Source of the DNA: Streptomyces sp. YIM 130001
GTDB lineage: Bacteria > Actinomycetota > Actinomycetes > Streptomycetales > Streptomycetaceae
Direction of reading: 5' to 3'
DNA length: 64,000 nt
Assembly (NCBI RefSeq): GCF_003574445.1
Contig: NZ_KZ984563.1
Span: 170,705 to 234,704, forward strand
The notes beneath the pieces were generated by a model, which did no database searches, was not told the DNA's origin, and worked only from the letters and a program-made list of their open reading frames with translations. The translations under genes were made by a program, and so were the position numbers. This document shows, piece after piece, positions 41,757 to 50,243 of the stretch (position 1 is its first letter; the number at the start of each line of letters is the position of its first letter).

Positions 41757-42158
41757 GTGGACCGGATGACGACGCTCGGTGGGATCGCCAGGCCCTGGGA
41801 CAGTCGCCGAGGCAGGGTGCTGGTCATCTGCTCCTTGGTGGTCACCTCGCCGGCGGCGGGATTCTTGCTCGGCACGCGGCAATGGCTGCTCGCGGGCGCG
41901 GCGATCACCCTGGGCCTGGCCTGCTTCGTCGTGGTGGTCGCGGCTTCCGCGGTGGCACGCGTGCGGGACGGGCGCGACATCAGGGCGTCACCGGTCTGGC
42001 GGCAGGGCACCACAGCGCTCTGCGCCCTGATGCTTCTCGGCTGCGTGCTCAATCTGCTGACGTCGCAGTGGCTTTCGGCGGCCGTCACAGCGATCGCCGC
42101 GTTCGCCTTCGCCGCCCAGAAGGTGCACTACCGACGGCAACAGCGCGCGGCGGACTGA
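41757..42158 (+). CDS. Small four-helix membrane protein
   Basis: A 133-residue membrane protein with hydrophobic helices at about residues 21-40, 43-66, 84-101 and 104-122, and basic ends (RPWDSRRGR, HYRRQQRAAD). GGAGGGGG lies 9 bases before GTG 41757; ATG 41766 is an alternative. No motif is recognised. It stands alone between the divergent CocE gene and the DUF4037 gene and is followed by a hairpin. Confidence 0.7.
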   Translation: MDRMTTLGGIARPWDSRRGRVLVICSLVVTSPAAGFLLGTRQWLLAGAAITLGLACFVVVVAASAVARVRDGRDIRASPVWRQGTTALCALMLLGCVLNLLTSQWLSAAVTAIAAFAFAAQKVHYRRQQRAAD

Positions 42159-42189
42159 CACCAGGGCCCGTCACGCCGCTCCACGCCAC

Positions 42190-42208
42190 CCGCCCGCGCG
42201 CCGGGCGG
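42190..42208 (+). terminator. Hairpin after small membrane gene
   Basis: CCGCCCG (42190-42196) and CGGGCGG (42202-42208) form a perfect 7-bp stem with a 5-nt loop, followed by AAATTG, 31 bp after the stop at 42158. Confidence 0.55.
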
Positions 42209-42252
42209 AAATTGCGTCGCCGGCCGTGCCCTCATGCAGCACCCTGTCCCCC

Positions 42253-43359
42253 ATGCCCGCACCCACACCCCCCTTCGTCCCCGGCCTCGAACTCTCCCGG
42301 CTCTTCTACCTCGAGGCCGTACGCCCGCTGGTAGCAGCGGCGGCACCCGGCATCCCGCACTGCGCCGCACGGCTGGGCGACGGCTCCGAGGTGCTCGGCC
42401 ACGACACACCGCGCTCCGCCGACCACGAATGGGGGCCGCGTCTGCAGTTGTTCCTCTCCGCGGCCGACCTCGAGCAGTACGGCGCGCGGATCGACGCCTT
42501 GCTGGCCGACCAGCTACCGAAGAGGTTCCGCGGATACCCGACCCACTTCGCGTCCACGGACGACGCCGGGATCGGCGTGATGCGGGAGACGGACGGGCCG
42601 GTGCGCCACCGCATCGAGATCAGCGAACCGGCCGCCTGGTTCACCGGCCGGCTCGGCTTCGATCCCACGCGCGGCATCACCAACGCGGACTGGCTGGCGA
42701 CGCCCGACCAGCGCCTGGCCGAGGCCACTTCGGGCACCGTCTTCCACGACGGCCTCGGGACTCCGACCGCGGCCCGCACCGCCCTCGCCTGGTATCCGCG
42801 GGACCTGTGGCTGTACGTGCTCGCCTGCCAGTGGCAGCGCGTCTCGCAGGAGGAGGCCTTCGTCGGGCGCTGCGGTGAGGTGGGCGACGAACTGGGAGCC
42901 GCGGTGGTCGCCGCGCGGCTGGTGCGTGATCTGATGCGCCTCTGCCTCCTGATGGAGCGTCATTATCCGCCGTACAGCAAGTGGTTGGGCAGCGCCTTTG
43001 CCCGGACCCGGATCGCCACCGCCCTGACCTCGCACCTCGTGGCGACCGTGGCGGCCACCGACCGGGAACGCCGTGAGCGACACCTGGCGCGCGCCTTCGA
43101 GACCGTCGCCACCGCACACAATCGGCTCGAACTCACCGACCCGGTCGACCCGTCCACCCGCCCGTACCACAGCCGTCCCTACCGGGTGCTGCACGCCGAA
43201 CGCTTCGCGTCCGCACTCACCGCCCGCATCGAGGATCCGGCGCTGCGGGCACTGCCACCGACCGGGACCGTCGACCAGTTCGTGGACAACACGGACGTCC
43301 TGACCCGGCCGACTCGTGCTCGCACCGTCGTGAACGCGCTTTACGAGCAAGGGAGTTGA
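42253..43359 (+). CDS. DUF4037 protein (nucleotidyltransferase-like)
   Basis: A 368-residue soluble protein. It begins FVPGLELSRLFYLEAVRPLVAAAAPGIPHCAARLGDGSEVLGHDTPRSADHEWGPRLQLFL, the conserved DUF4037 N-terminus, where GDGSE..G.D..RS.DH forms a degenerate nucleotidyltransferase metal site. A helical C-terminal half follows (VVAARLVRDLMRLCLLMERHYPPYSKWLGSAF). ATG 42253 matches the family start; GTG 42226 is possible. No partner gene is evident. Nucleotide transfer is a family-level guess. Confidence 0.85.
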   Translation: MPAPTPPFVPGLELSRLFYLEAVRPLVAAAAPGIPHCAARLGDGSEVLGHDTPRSADHEWGPRLQLFLSAADLEQYGARIDALLADQLPKRFRGYPTHFASTDDAGIGVMRETDGPVRHRIEISEPAAWFTGRLGFDPTRGITNADWLATPDQRLAEATSGTVFHDGLGTPTAARTALAWYPRDLWLYVLACQWQRVSQEEAFVGRCGEVGDELGAAVVAARLVRDLMRLCLLMERHYPPYSKWLGSAFARTRIATALTSHLVATVAATDRERRERHLARAFETVATAHNRLELTDPVDPSTRPYHSRPYRVLHAERFASALTARIEDPALRALPPTGTVDQFVDNTDVLTRPTRARTVVNALYEQGS

Positions 43360-43374
43360 TTACCCGGGCCGAGG

Positions 43375-44328
43375 TCACCTCAGGGCCGGCACCTCGTACG
43401 TCAGGGACGCACAGTCCGCCTCCGTGCCGAGGGTGGCCGGCAGACCGAACGGGATCGTACGAGCACCCTCGGAGTGTCCGAACCCGAATTCCTCGGCCAC
43501 CGGCACCCCCAGCCCCACCAGCCGGTCCGCGAGTACGGCCCTGACCTCGCCGGGAGGTCCGCAGTCCACCCACGAGCCCAGCAGGACACCACGCACGCCC
43601 TCGAGCCAGCCGGAGCGCAGGAGTTGGGTGAGGCACCGGTCGAGGCGGTAGTCCTCCTCACCCACGTCCTCGATACAGAGCAGACCGCCCCGAGCGGACG
43701 GCCGGGCGTGCGGGGTGCCGAGGTCACTGGCGAGGAGTGAGAGGCAGCCGCCGAGCACAACTCCCTCGGCGCGCCCCGGAGTCAGGGCCCGTCCGGCCGC
43801 ATGGGTCTGCACCGTCTCCGGTTCGAAGAGGGTGGCCCGCAGATGCTCCTGGGTCGCCCGCGTACCGATGAAATCGAGGCCTGCCACCATCGGCCCGTGC
43901 AGTGTGGCCAGTCCGGCCCGCACGGCGAACGCCTCGTGCAGGGCGGTGATGTCGCTGAAGCCGACGAAGACCTTCGGGCCCGCGGCCCGCATCGCCGCCC
44001 AGTCGACCAGGTCCACCATGCGTTGTACGCCGTACCCTCCGCGGGCGCAGAACACGGCGTCGACCGACGGGTCGCACCAGGCGTCCTGGAGGTCCTGCGC
44101 GCGGTCGCTGTCGCTGCCCGCCAGATAGCCGAACTCCCGGTGGGTGGTGAGGACATGGGGAGCGACCGTGACTTCGAGCCCCCAGCCGCGCAGGATGTCG
44201 AGTCCCGCCCGCAGCCGCTCCTCGGGCACCGGTCCACTCGGTGCGACCACGGCGACCCGGGCGCCGGGAGCGAGTCGCCCGGCCCGGGACAGTGCCCCGT
44301 CGGGCAGGACCGCGGACGCCGGTATCAC
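43375..44328 (-). CDS. LD-carboxypeptidase (S66 family)
   Basis: A 317-residue peptidase of the LdcA/MccF type, which removes a C-terminal D-amino acid from murein tetrapeptides or cleaves microcin-like nucleotidyl peptides. The motif AVFCARGGYGVQRMVDLVDW and the nucleophile region FVGFSDITALHEAF (Ser) are visible, with the Glu/His partners in CIEDVGEEDYRLDR and FGFGHSEGARTIPFG. GTG 44328 overlaps the S9 peptidase stop (GTGA). It is the last gene of a four-peptidase operon. Location is cytosolic (no signal). Confidence 0.92.
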   Translation of the reverse strand: MIPASAVLPDGALSRAGRLAPGARVAVVAPSGPVPEERLRAGLDILRGWGLEVTVAPHVLTTHREFGYLAGSDSDRAQDLQDAWCDPSVDAVFCARGGYGVQRMVDLVDWAAMRAAGPKVFVGFSDITALHEAFAVRAGLATLHGPMVAGLDFIGTRATQEHLRATLFEPETVQTHAAGRALTPGRAEGVVLGGCLSLLASDLGTPHARPSARGGLLCIEDVGEEDYRLDRCLTQLLRSGWLEGVRGVLLGSWVDCGPPGEVRAVLADRLVGLGVPVAEEFGFGHSEGARTIPFGLPATLGTEADCASLTYEVPALR

Positions 44329-46307
44329 TTGCTGAGCTCCAGCGTCGGTACGCCGGCCGGCCGAAGGCCGAACACCTGGGCATACAGGGACAGTTCGGCC
44401 TCCAGGGCGCGGACCATGGTGTCGGCACGGCGGAAACCGTGCCCCTCGCCCTCGAAGGCGATGTAGGCGTGCGGGACGTTCCGCCCCGCCATGTCGGCCA
44501 GGAGCCGTTCGCACTGGGCGGGGGGACAGATCACGTCGTCGAGTCCCTGCAGGAGCAGGAACGGGGCGGTGATCCGGTCCGCGTGCTCGACCGGCGAGCG
44601 GTCCCGGTAGCGGCCCGGCACCGCCTCGATCGGGCCGATCAGCGAATGCAGGTACTGGGACTCGAAGTCGTGCGTCTCGCCGGTGGCCCAGCCCGTCAGA
44701 TCGAGGATCGGGTAGATGACGGTGCCACAGGCGTACAGATCCGTCGTGGTCAGGGAGGCGGCCGCGGTCCAGCCGCCCGCACTGCCTCCGCGGATCGCCA
44801 GCCGGTCACGGTCGGCCGTGCCCTCGTCGGCGAGCGCGCGGGCGACCGCGGCGCAGTCCTCCACGTCGACGACGCCCCACTGCTCGCGCAGCCGCTCCCG
44901 GTAGGCACGGCCGTAGCCCGTCGAACCGCCGTAGTTGACCTCGGCGACGCCGATGCCGCGCGAGGTGAAGTAGGCGATCTCCAGGTCGAGTACGAGCGGT
45001 GCATGGCCGGTGGGTCCGCCGTGCGCCCACACCACGAAGGGAGGCAGTTCACCGTCGGGCGCCCGGTGATCGGGATGGTGCGGCGGGTAGACGTGGGCGT
45101 GGATCTCACGCCCGTCCGGGCCCTCGAACGTCCTGATCTGCGGTTCCGGATAGTAGGCCGGGTCGACGGGGTCGTCGTGCTCGGCACCGATCACCCGGGC
45201 GTGGCCGGCGGCGGTGTCGAGTTCGACCACCTCGAACGCGCTGCGCGGGCTGGCGGCCACGGAGGCCACCCGGGTTCCGTGGACGGCGAGTTCCGATGCC
45301 CATTGGGTCCACGGGCCCGCGGTGTCGACGAGTTCGCCGGACTCCGGGTCGAGGACGCCGAGTGCGGTGGACCCGATGCCGTGCACGACGGCGACGAGGC
45401 CGTCGTCGAGCGGGGCGAACCAGCGCTGGCCGATCTTCCACAGCGGCCCGGCGAACTCCTCGTCGCGCACGCACAGCGGTTCGGTGCCGCGGTCCGGGCC
45501 TGACCGGTAGAGGTTCCACCAGCCGGTCCGGTCCGAGGCGTAGAGCAGGGCGCCGTCCGTGGTCCATTCGGCCTGGGCGATGGACTCCGTGGGACCGCCC
45601 GCAACGGTCCACTGCTCACCGAAGGTGCCCTCGGGAGTGACGTCGGCGAGGATCAGCTCGGTGCCGTCCCACGGCATTCGCGGATGGTCCCAGGCGATGA
45701 AGGCGACACGTCCGCCGTCCGGCCGGAGCCGGGGGCCGGTGACGAAGCGGTGGTGTCCGTCGGACAGTTCGCGCACCGCGGTGCGGTCGTCGGCGGCGGA
45801 GCCGTCCAGGGGTACGGCGGCGATGACCCGACGTACGTCGGTGGGGCCTTCGCCGGTGAACTCCTCGAGCACGCACCACACTTCACCCCGGTCGGCGAGG
45901 AGCTGCGGATCGACCCAGCGCAGTCCGCCACCGGTGTCCGAGAGCGGGGTGAGCGGCCGCGGTGCGGCGCCGGGCACGTCCGGTTCGTAGACGTAGAGCC
46001 GCTGGTCGGGGAAATGGACGAAGACGATCAGCGGGCCGTCGTCCGCGCGGCCGGCGCCGGCCCAGGGCAGGCCGCCGTACTCGATGACTCGGCTGCGGAC
46101 GTTCCACGGGGGCGGGAGCACGGACTCCTCGGTGCCGTCGGCGCGCCGGCGTACGAGAGCGCGTCTGCCGCCCTCCGCGGGCCGCGGCGCGGTCCACCAC
46201 ACCTCGTCCCCGACGAATCCGGTGTATTCGGGCCGCCCGTCGTGCGAGGCGGCGAGCGCCGCGTCCACGGGTGACGGCCAGGCTCCGTACGACTCGGTAC
46301 GCACCAT
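44325..46307 (-). CDS. S9 prolyl-oligopeptidase-family peptidase
   Basis: A 660-residue cytosolic peptidase. The N-terminal 370 residues form a beta-propeller; the alpha/beta-hydrolase domain begins near 390. Nucleophile S509 is in AIRGGSAGGWTAAAS, followed by the aspartate in LLQGLDDVICPP and histidine in GEGHGFRRAD. WAHGGPTGHAPLVLD and GIGVAEVNYGGSTGYGRAYRERL are dipeptidyl/acylaminoacyl-peptidase hallmarks. ATG 46307 follows the M20 peptidase stop by 15 bp; its stop overlaps the LD-carboxypeptidase start. It probably degrades short peptides. Confidence 0.93.
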   Translation of the reverse strand: MVRTESYGAWPSPVDAALAASHDGRPEYTGFVGDEVWWTAPRPAEGGRRALVRRRADGTEESVLPPPWNVRSRVIEYGGLPWAGAGRADDGPLIVFVHFPDQRLYVYEPDVPGAAPRPLTPLSDTGGGLRWVDPQLLADRGEVWCVLEEFTGEGPTDVRRVIAAVPLDGSAADDRTAVRELSDGHHRFVTGPRLRPDGGRVAFIAWDHPRMPWDGTELILADVTPEGTFGEQWTVAGGPTESIAQAEWTTDGALLYASDRTGWWNLYRSGPDRGTEPLCVRDEEFAGPLWKIGQRWFAPLDDGLVAVVHGIGSTALGVLDPESGELVDTAGPWTQWASELAVHGTRVASVAASPRSAFEVVELDTAAGHARVIGAEHDDPVDPAYYPEPQIRTFEGPDGREIHAHVYPPHHPDHRAPDGELPPFVVWAHGGPTGHAPLVLDLEIAYFTSRGIGVAEVNYGGSTGYGRAYRERLREQWGVVDVEDCAAVARALADEGTADRDRLAIRGGSAGGWTAAASLTTTDLYACGTVIYPILDLTGWATGETHDFESQYLHSLIGPIEAVPGRYRDRSPVEHADRITAPFLLLQGLDDVICPPAQCERLLADMAGRNVPHAYIAFEGEGHGFRRADTMVRALEAELSLYAQVFGLRPAGVPTLELSK

Positions 46308-46322
46308 GGTCCCAGGGTCCTC

Positions 46323-47639
46323 CTATGCCGTTCGCAGAAAGCGGTCGAGCACCTGCACCCCGAAGTGCAGGGCGTCCACCGGGACTCGTTCGTCCACGCC
46401 GTGGAAGAGGGCCTGGTAGTCGAAGCCCTCCGGCAGCTTGAGCGGGGAGAAGCCGTATCCGGTGATGCCGAGCCGGGAGAACTGCTTGGCATCCGTCCCG
46501 CCCGACATGGAGTAGGGCACGACGTGGCCCTCGGGTGCGAACTCCTCGACGGCCGCCCGCATTCTGGCGTACGTCGGGGAGTCGACCGGTGCCTGGAGGG
46601 CGACCTCGTGGTGGTAGAACTCCCAGTCGACATCGGGCCCGGTGAGGCGGTCGAGGGTCTCGCGGAACTCGTCCTCACCGCCGGGCAGGAAGCGACCGTC
46701 GACGTAGGCGGCGGCCTCCCCGGGGATCACGTTGATCTTGTAACCGGCCTGCAGCATCGTCGGGTTGGCGCTGCCGCGGATCACCGGCTGGACCAGTTCC
46801 GCTGCCCGGCCGAGTTTGCCGATGAGTTCGTCGGCGTCGAAGTCCGGGGCGTGCACATCGGTCTCCACGCCGTGCAGTACGGCCAGTTCGGCGAGTGCGG
46901 CGCGCACGGTCGGGGTGAGGCGGACCGGCCACTCGTGTTCGCCGATACGGGCGATGGCGTGTGCGAGGTGGGTGACCGCGTTGGCCCGGTTCACCTTCGA
47001 GCCGTGTCCGGCCCGGCCGCGTGCGGTCAGCTTGAGCCAGCCGGTGCCCCGCTCCCCCGCCGCGATCGGGTAGAGCTGCATCCCGGGCGCCGCGTGGAAG
47101 GTGAAGGCGCCGGACTCGCTGATGCCTTCGGTGCAGCCCTCGAACAGGTCCCGGTGCTGGTCGGCGAGGAACCCGGAGCCGTCGTCGGCGCTGGCCTCCT
47201 CGTCCGCGGTGAACGCGATCACCAGATCGCGGCGCGGACGGACGCCGGTGCGGGCCCACTCACGTACGACCGCGAGGATCATCGCGTCCATGTTCTTCAT
47301 GTCGATGGCGCCGCGCCCTTGTACGACGCCGTCGACGACCTCACCGGAGAACGGGTCGAACTGCCAGTCGGACGGCTCGGCCGGGACCACGTCCAGGTGG
47401 CCGTGGACGAGCATGGCCTCGGCTGACGGGTCGGTGCCTTCGAGACGGGCGACGACATTGGTGCGGCCCGGCGTGCGTTCGAGGAGTTCGGGCGTGAGCC
47501 GCGCACCGGCCAGCTGCTCGGCGACGTACTCGGCGGCCGGGCGCTCGCGGCAGTCGCCGCCGCCCCGGTTGGTGGTGTCGATACGGATCAGCTCCGAGGT
47601 GAACCGTACGACCTCGTCGAATGCCTCACCGTCAGCCAT
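46323..47639 (-). CDS. M20-family metallopeptidase (M20/M25/M40)
   Basis: A 438-residue zinc peptidase. Metal and catalytic residues are seen in LVHGHLDVVPAE (His, then catalytic Asp), GRGAIDMKN (bridging Asp), FTADEEAS (catalytic Glu, metal Glu) and a C-terminal histidine in ALFHGVDERV. The dimerisation insert covers residues 200-310. ATG 47639 has GGAGGAG 4 bases before and overlaps the D-aminopeptidase stop by 8 bp. Its sequence resembles carboxypeptidase/aminoacylase types with beta-alanyl or dipeptide preference. Confidence 0.93.
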   Translation of the reverse strand: MADGEAFDEVVRFTSELIRIDTTNRGGGDCRERPAAEYVAEQLAGARLTPELLERTPGRTNVVARLEGTDPSAEAMLVHGHLDVVPAEPSDWQFDPFSGEVVDGVVQGRGAIDMKNMDAMILAVVREWARTGVRPRRDLVIAFTADEEASADDGSGFLADQHRDLFEGCTEGISESGAFTFHAAPGMQLYPIAAGERGTGWLKLTARGRAGHGSKVNRANAVTHLAHAIARIGEHEWPVRLTPTVRAALAELAVLHGVETDVHAPDFDADELIGKLGRAAELVQPVIRGSANPTMLQAGYKINVIPGEAAAYVDGRFLPGGEDEFRETLDRLTGPDVDWEFYHHEVALQAPVDSPTYARMRAAVEEFAPEGHVVPYSMSGGTDAKQFSRLGITGYGFSPLKLPEGFDYQALFHGVDERVPVDALHFGVQVLDRFLRTA

Positions 47640-48465
47640 ACTGCTCCTCCACCGCAGCCGAGACGACCGTGGTGACCGCCTTGAACGTCCTGATTCCCTC
47701 GTACATGGTGGCGCTGGTGTAGGCCACCTTCCGCTCCCCGGTGCGGGCCACTCCGGGCACCACGGTGGCCGCCATGGCCAGGTGCTCGGCGTCGAACTCG
47801 AGGGCCACGGTGCGCGGTTCGGGAGCGGCCGGGTCGAGGCGGCCGGCACTGGAGACCGCGTCCTTGGCGGCGGCCCGGATGTCTCGGGCGGTACGGGCGG
47901 GGGTCCTGCAGACGGCCGCGTACCGCGACACGTGGTCCTTGACCGCGACCTTGCGCGCCTCCGGCGCATAGCCGAGGGCGTCCTCGCAAGTCAGATCGTC
48001 GCCGGTGACGAGGACGACCGGGACGCCGTACTCGGCGACGACCAGAGAATTGAGCAGGCCCTCGCTGGCGCGCTTGTCGTCGACCCAGACTCCGGTGATC
48101 TGGTTGGCGAGGTAGGTGTGGGCGAGTACACCTTCCATCCCCGCACCGGTGTGATAGCCGACGAACGCGATGCCGTCGACATCGCCGTGCTGTACACCCT
48201 CGACCATGCTGAGCGACTTGTGCCGTCCGGTGAGCATCTCGGCGCGCTCGTCGAGCTGTTCGAGGAGCAGATTGCGCATCGTCCAGTGCGCTTCGTTGAT
48301 GAGGACCTCGTCGGCGCCGCCGTCGAAGAAGCCCTGCACGGCAGCGTTCACATCCGAGGTGAACAAGGCGCGGCAGCGCTCCCACTGCGGCGTTCCGGGC
48401 AGCACGTCGGCCGGCCAGGTCACGCCCGAGGCGCCCTCCATGTCGGCGCTGATGAGGATCTTCAT
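47632..48465 (-). CDS. dppA: M55 D-aminopeptidase (DppA family)
   Basis: A 277-residue zinc D-stereospecific aminopeptidase that removes N-terminal D-residues (for example D-Ala-D-Ala, D-Ala-Gly-Gly). It opens with KILISADMEGASGVTW (metal Asp and Glu), then VLINEAHWTM, IAFVGYHTGAGMEGVLAHTY and NEYGVPVVLVTGDD-like VAEYGVPVVLVTGDD, all DppA landmarks. ATG 48465 is the conserved start. It is the first gene of the peptidase operon and overlaps M20. GTTCCC...GGGAAC (48513-48558) and direct ACCTCTG repeats upstream may be regulatory. Confidence 0.93.
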   Translation of the reverse strand: MKILISADMEGASGVTWPADVLPGTPQWERCRALFTSDVNAAVQGFFDGGADEVLINEAHWTMRNLLLEQLDERAEMLTGRHKSLSMVEGVQHGDVDGIAFVGYHTGAGMEGVLAHTYLANQITGVWVDDKRASEGLLNSLVVAEYGVPVVLVTGDDLTCEDALGYAPEARKVAVKDHVSRYAAVCRTPARTARDIRAAAKDAVSSAGRLDPAAPEPRTVALEFDAEHLAMAATVVPGVARTGERKVAYTSATMYEGIRTFKAVTTVVSAAVEEQYG

Positions 48466-48793
48466 CCGCGTCACGGTACGCGCCGGTGAAGGCACAGGCC
48501 AGAGCCTCCGCCGTTCCCATAGGTCCATACCTCTGACGGTGCCGCGACCTCTGGGAACGGGGGGGTGTCCGACTGCCCCTCGGTGTGTCGGGACACGCGC
48601 ACGGGCCCGGCGCCCACAGCGGCGCCGACAGGGCGCGGTGCAACCCCGCCCGGCGTAAGCCGGGTGGTGCATCCAGGTGTGAGGCGCCGGGTACTCGGGC
48701 CGGTGGCCGCGGCAGCACGGATCGGCCACCCGGTGGTCATGCGCGGCGGTGGCCCCCGGCTCCTTCGGCGAGAGGGGAGGAGCTACGACCGGT

Positions 48794-48821
48794 CCGTTCG
48801 CCGCCGCGCGGCGGCGAACGG
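48794..48821. repeat. 28-bp perfect palindrome without a loop
   Basis: The left half CCGTTCGCCGCCGC is followed immediately by its reverse complement. It lies about 330 bp upstream of the peptidase operon and 400 bp downstream of the CNNM gene. It could be a terminator, a protein site or a cruciform; nothing adjacent identifies it. Confidence 0.85.
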
Positions 48822-49185
48822 CCGGTGGTGGCCGTGATCGGCCGGTTGACGGCGTCCGGCGCGGCGGCGAACGACCGGAATCCGGCGCGGCATTCGGCGG
48901 GTGCGGAGGCCGCCGTGCTCGGAGTGCCGCTGCCTCCCTCGCCTGCCCGGGCAGCTCTTCGGGGACGCGCGGCACGGGGTGGCGGGGGTGTCGCCGACGG
49001 CGGCTCTGGAGAGGTCCGCCCCGGGCCTCGGACGCCTCGGCGGAGGCGGTCGGGAGACTGGCCGTCGCTCCTGCTGGTGACCGGGTGCACGGCCCCACCG
49101 CCGCTCGCGGCGCGGGCCGTGCGCGGGCCCAAGACGTGCGGGTCCAGGGGGCACGCGTGACGGCAGGGGTCGGTACGGGTGACGC

Positions 49186-49216
49186 GGGGGCGGGTGCACG
49201 AACGGCGCCCGCCCCT
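49186..49216 (-). terminator. Hairpin after CNNM gene
   Basis: GGGGCGGG (49187-49194) and CCCGCCCC (49208-49215) form a perfect stem, 8 bp beyond the leftward stop at 49224. Confidence 0.65.
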
Positions 49217-49223
49217 GTTGGCC

Positions 49224-50243
49224 TCACGCCGCAGGCGGCTCGATCAGGCGCCCCAGGAGGTCGTCCAGGCTGACCAGCCCCACCAGCGCGCCGGTGCCGT
49301 CGTGGACCACGGCGAGGGTGGCCCGGCGACGGCGCAGTTCGTCCACGCCCTGGGCGAGCGTGTCGCCCGGTGACAGCACCGGTACGGGCCGCGCCAGGTG
49401 CCGGGCGTCCGAGTCCCGGCCCTTGGCGCGCGCCACCAGCGCGTCCCGGGCGTGCACGGACCCGATGACCGCGTCGCCGTCCATCACCAGCAGCCGGGTG
49501 CGGTCGCCGTCAGCGGCCACCTGCAGGATCCCGGCCAGGTCCGCCGCCGCAGGTACGCGGACGACCCGGTCCATCGGGATGAGCAGCTCCCCCACCGGCG
49601 TCCCCGGCTGGGTGAGCGAGCTGGTGATGAGCCCCGAGTCGGCCTTGCTGATCAGTCCGAGCCGTTCCGACTCCTCGACGAGGTGGGTGAGTTGCTCCCG
49701 GTCGTGCACGGAGGTCAGTTCGTCGCGCGGGGTGACACGGCACAGCCGTACCAGGGCGTTGCTGATGCGGTTGAGTACCTGGATGAGCGGCCGTACGAGC
49801 CGTACCAGAGCACGGAAGGGCGGTGTGAGCAGCATCGCGGACCGCTCGGGATGCGCGATGGCCCACGACTTGGGCGCCATCTCGCCGACGACCATGTGCA
49901 GGAACACCACGACGACCATCGCGACGGCGAAGGCGATGCCGTAGCTGACGCCGGCGGGCAGGCCGAGCCGGGCGAGCAGCGGGTCCAGCTCGTGGGAGAT
50001 GGCCGGCTTGGAGACCGAACCGAGGCCCAAGGTGCAGACGGTGATGCCCAGTTGGGCGCCGGCCAGCATCAGGGACAGTTCCTTCATGCCCGCGAGCGCC
50101 GCGCGTGCGCCGCGCTTGCCCTGTGCGACGGCCTGTTCCATGCGGTGCCGTTTGGCCGCGACCAGGGCGAACTCGGCGGCCACGAAGAATCCGCTGCCGA
50201 TCAGGAGCAGCAGGGTCACGAAGAGTGCCAGGGGGAAGCTCAT
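49224..50243 (-). CDS. CNNM/CBS transporter-like membrane protein (short form)
   Basis: A 339-residue membrane protein. A CNNM (DUF21) domain with three to four helices occupies residues 1-150 (FFVAAEFALVAAKRHRMEQ, LAGAQLGITVCTLGLGSV, MVVGEMAPKSWAIAHPE), followed by two CBS motifs to the C-terminus. The usual CorC/HlyC C-terminal domain is absent. Family members act in Mg/Co efflux or membrane repair; gene names such as hemolysin are historical. Its ATG overlaps the stop of its paralogue (ATGA). Confidence 0.9.
   Translation of the reverse strand: MSFPLALFVTLLLLIGSGFFVAAEFALVAAKRHRMEQAVAQGKRGARAALAGMKELSLMLAGAQLGITVCTLGLGSVSKPAISHELDPLLARLGLPAGVSYGIAFAVAMVVVVFLHMVVGEMAPKSWAIAHPERSAMLLTPPFRALVRLVRPLIQVLNRISNALVRLCRVTPRDELTSVHDREQLTHLVEESERLGLISKADSGLITSSLTQPGTPVGELLIPMDRVVRVPAAADLAGILQVAADGDRTRLLVMDGDAVIGSVHARDALVARAKGRDSDARHLARPVPVLSPGDTLAQGVDELRRRRATLAVVHDGTGALVGLVSLDDLLGRLIEPPAA

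Larger units (their letters stand above)
48466..49223. other. 758-bp gene-free region with strong palindrome
   Basis: No frame shows typical codon bias without heavy arginine/glycine/proline bias expected of non-coding G+C-rich DNA. It contains the peptidase-operon promoter side (GTTCCC 48513-48518, GGGAAC 48553-48558, and ACCTCTG at 48529 and 48547), a 28-bp perfect palindrome at 48794-48821 and a terminator at 49186-49216. A regulatory RNA cannot be ruled out. Confidence 0.55.

Noticed and set aside
48585..49160. Possible 191-residue gene in the gene-free stretch
   Set aside because: Composition is dominated by R, G, A and P without a recognisable fold, and it has no ribosome site; the palindrome lies inside it.
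47632..49227. Apparent 531-residue reading ahead of the D-aminopeptidase
   Set aside because: The extra N-terminal 250 residues are biased and unrelated to M55 proteins; the conserved start is MKILISAD.
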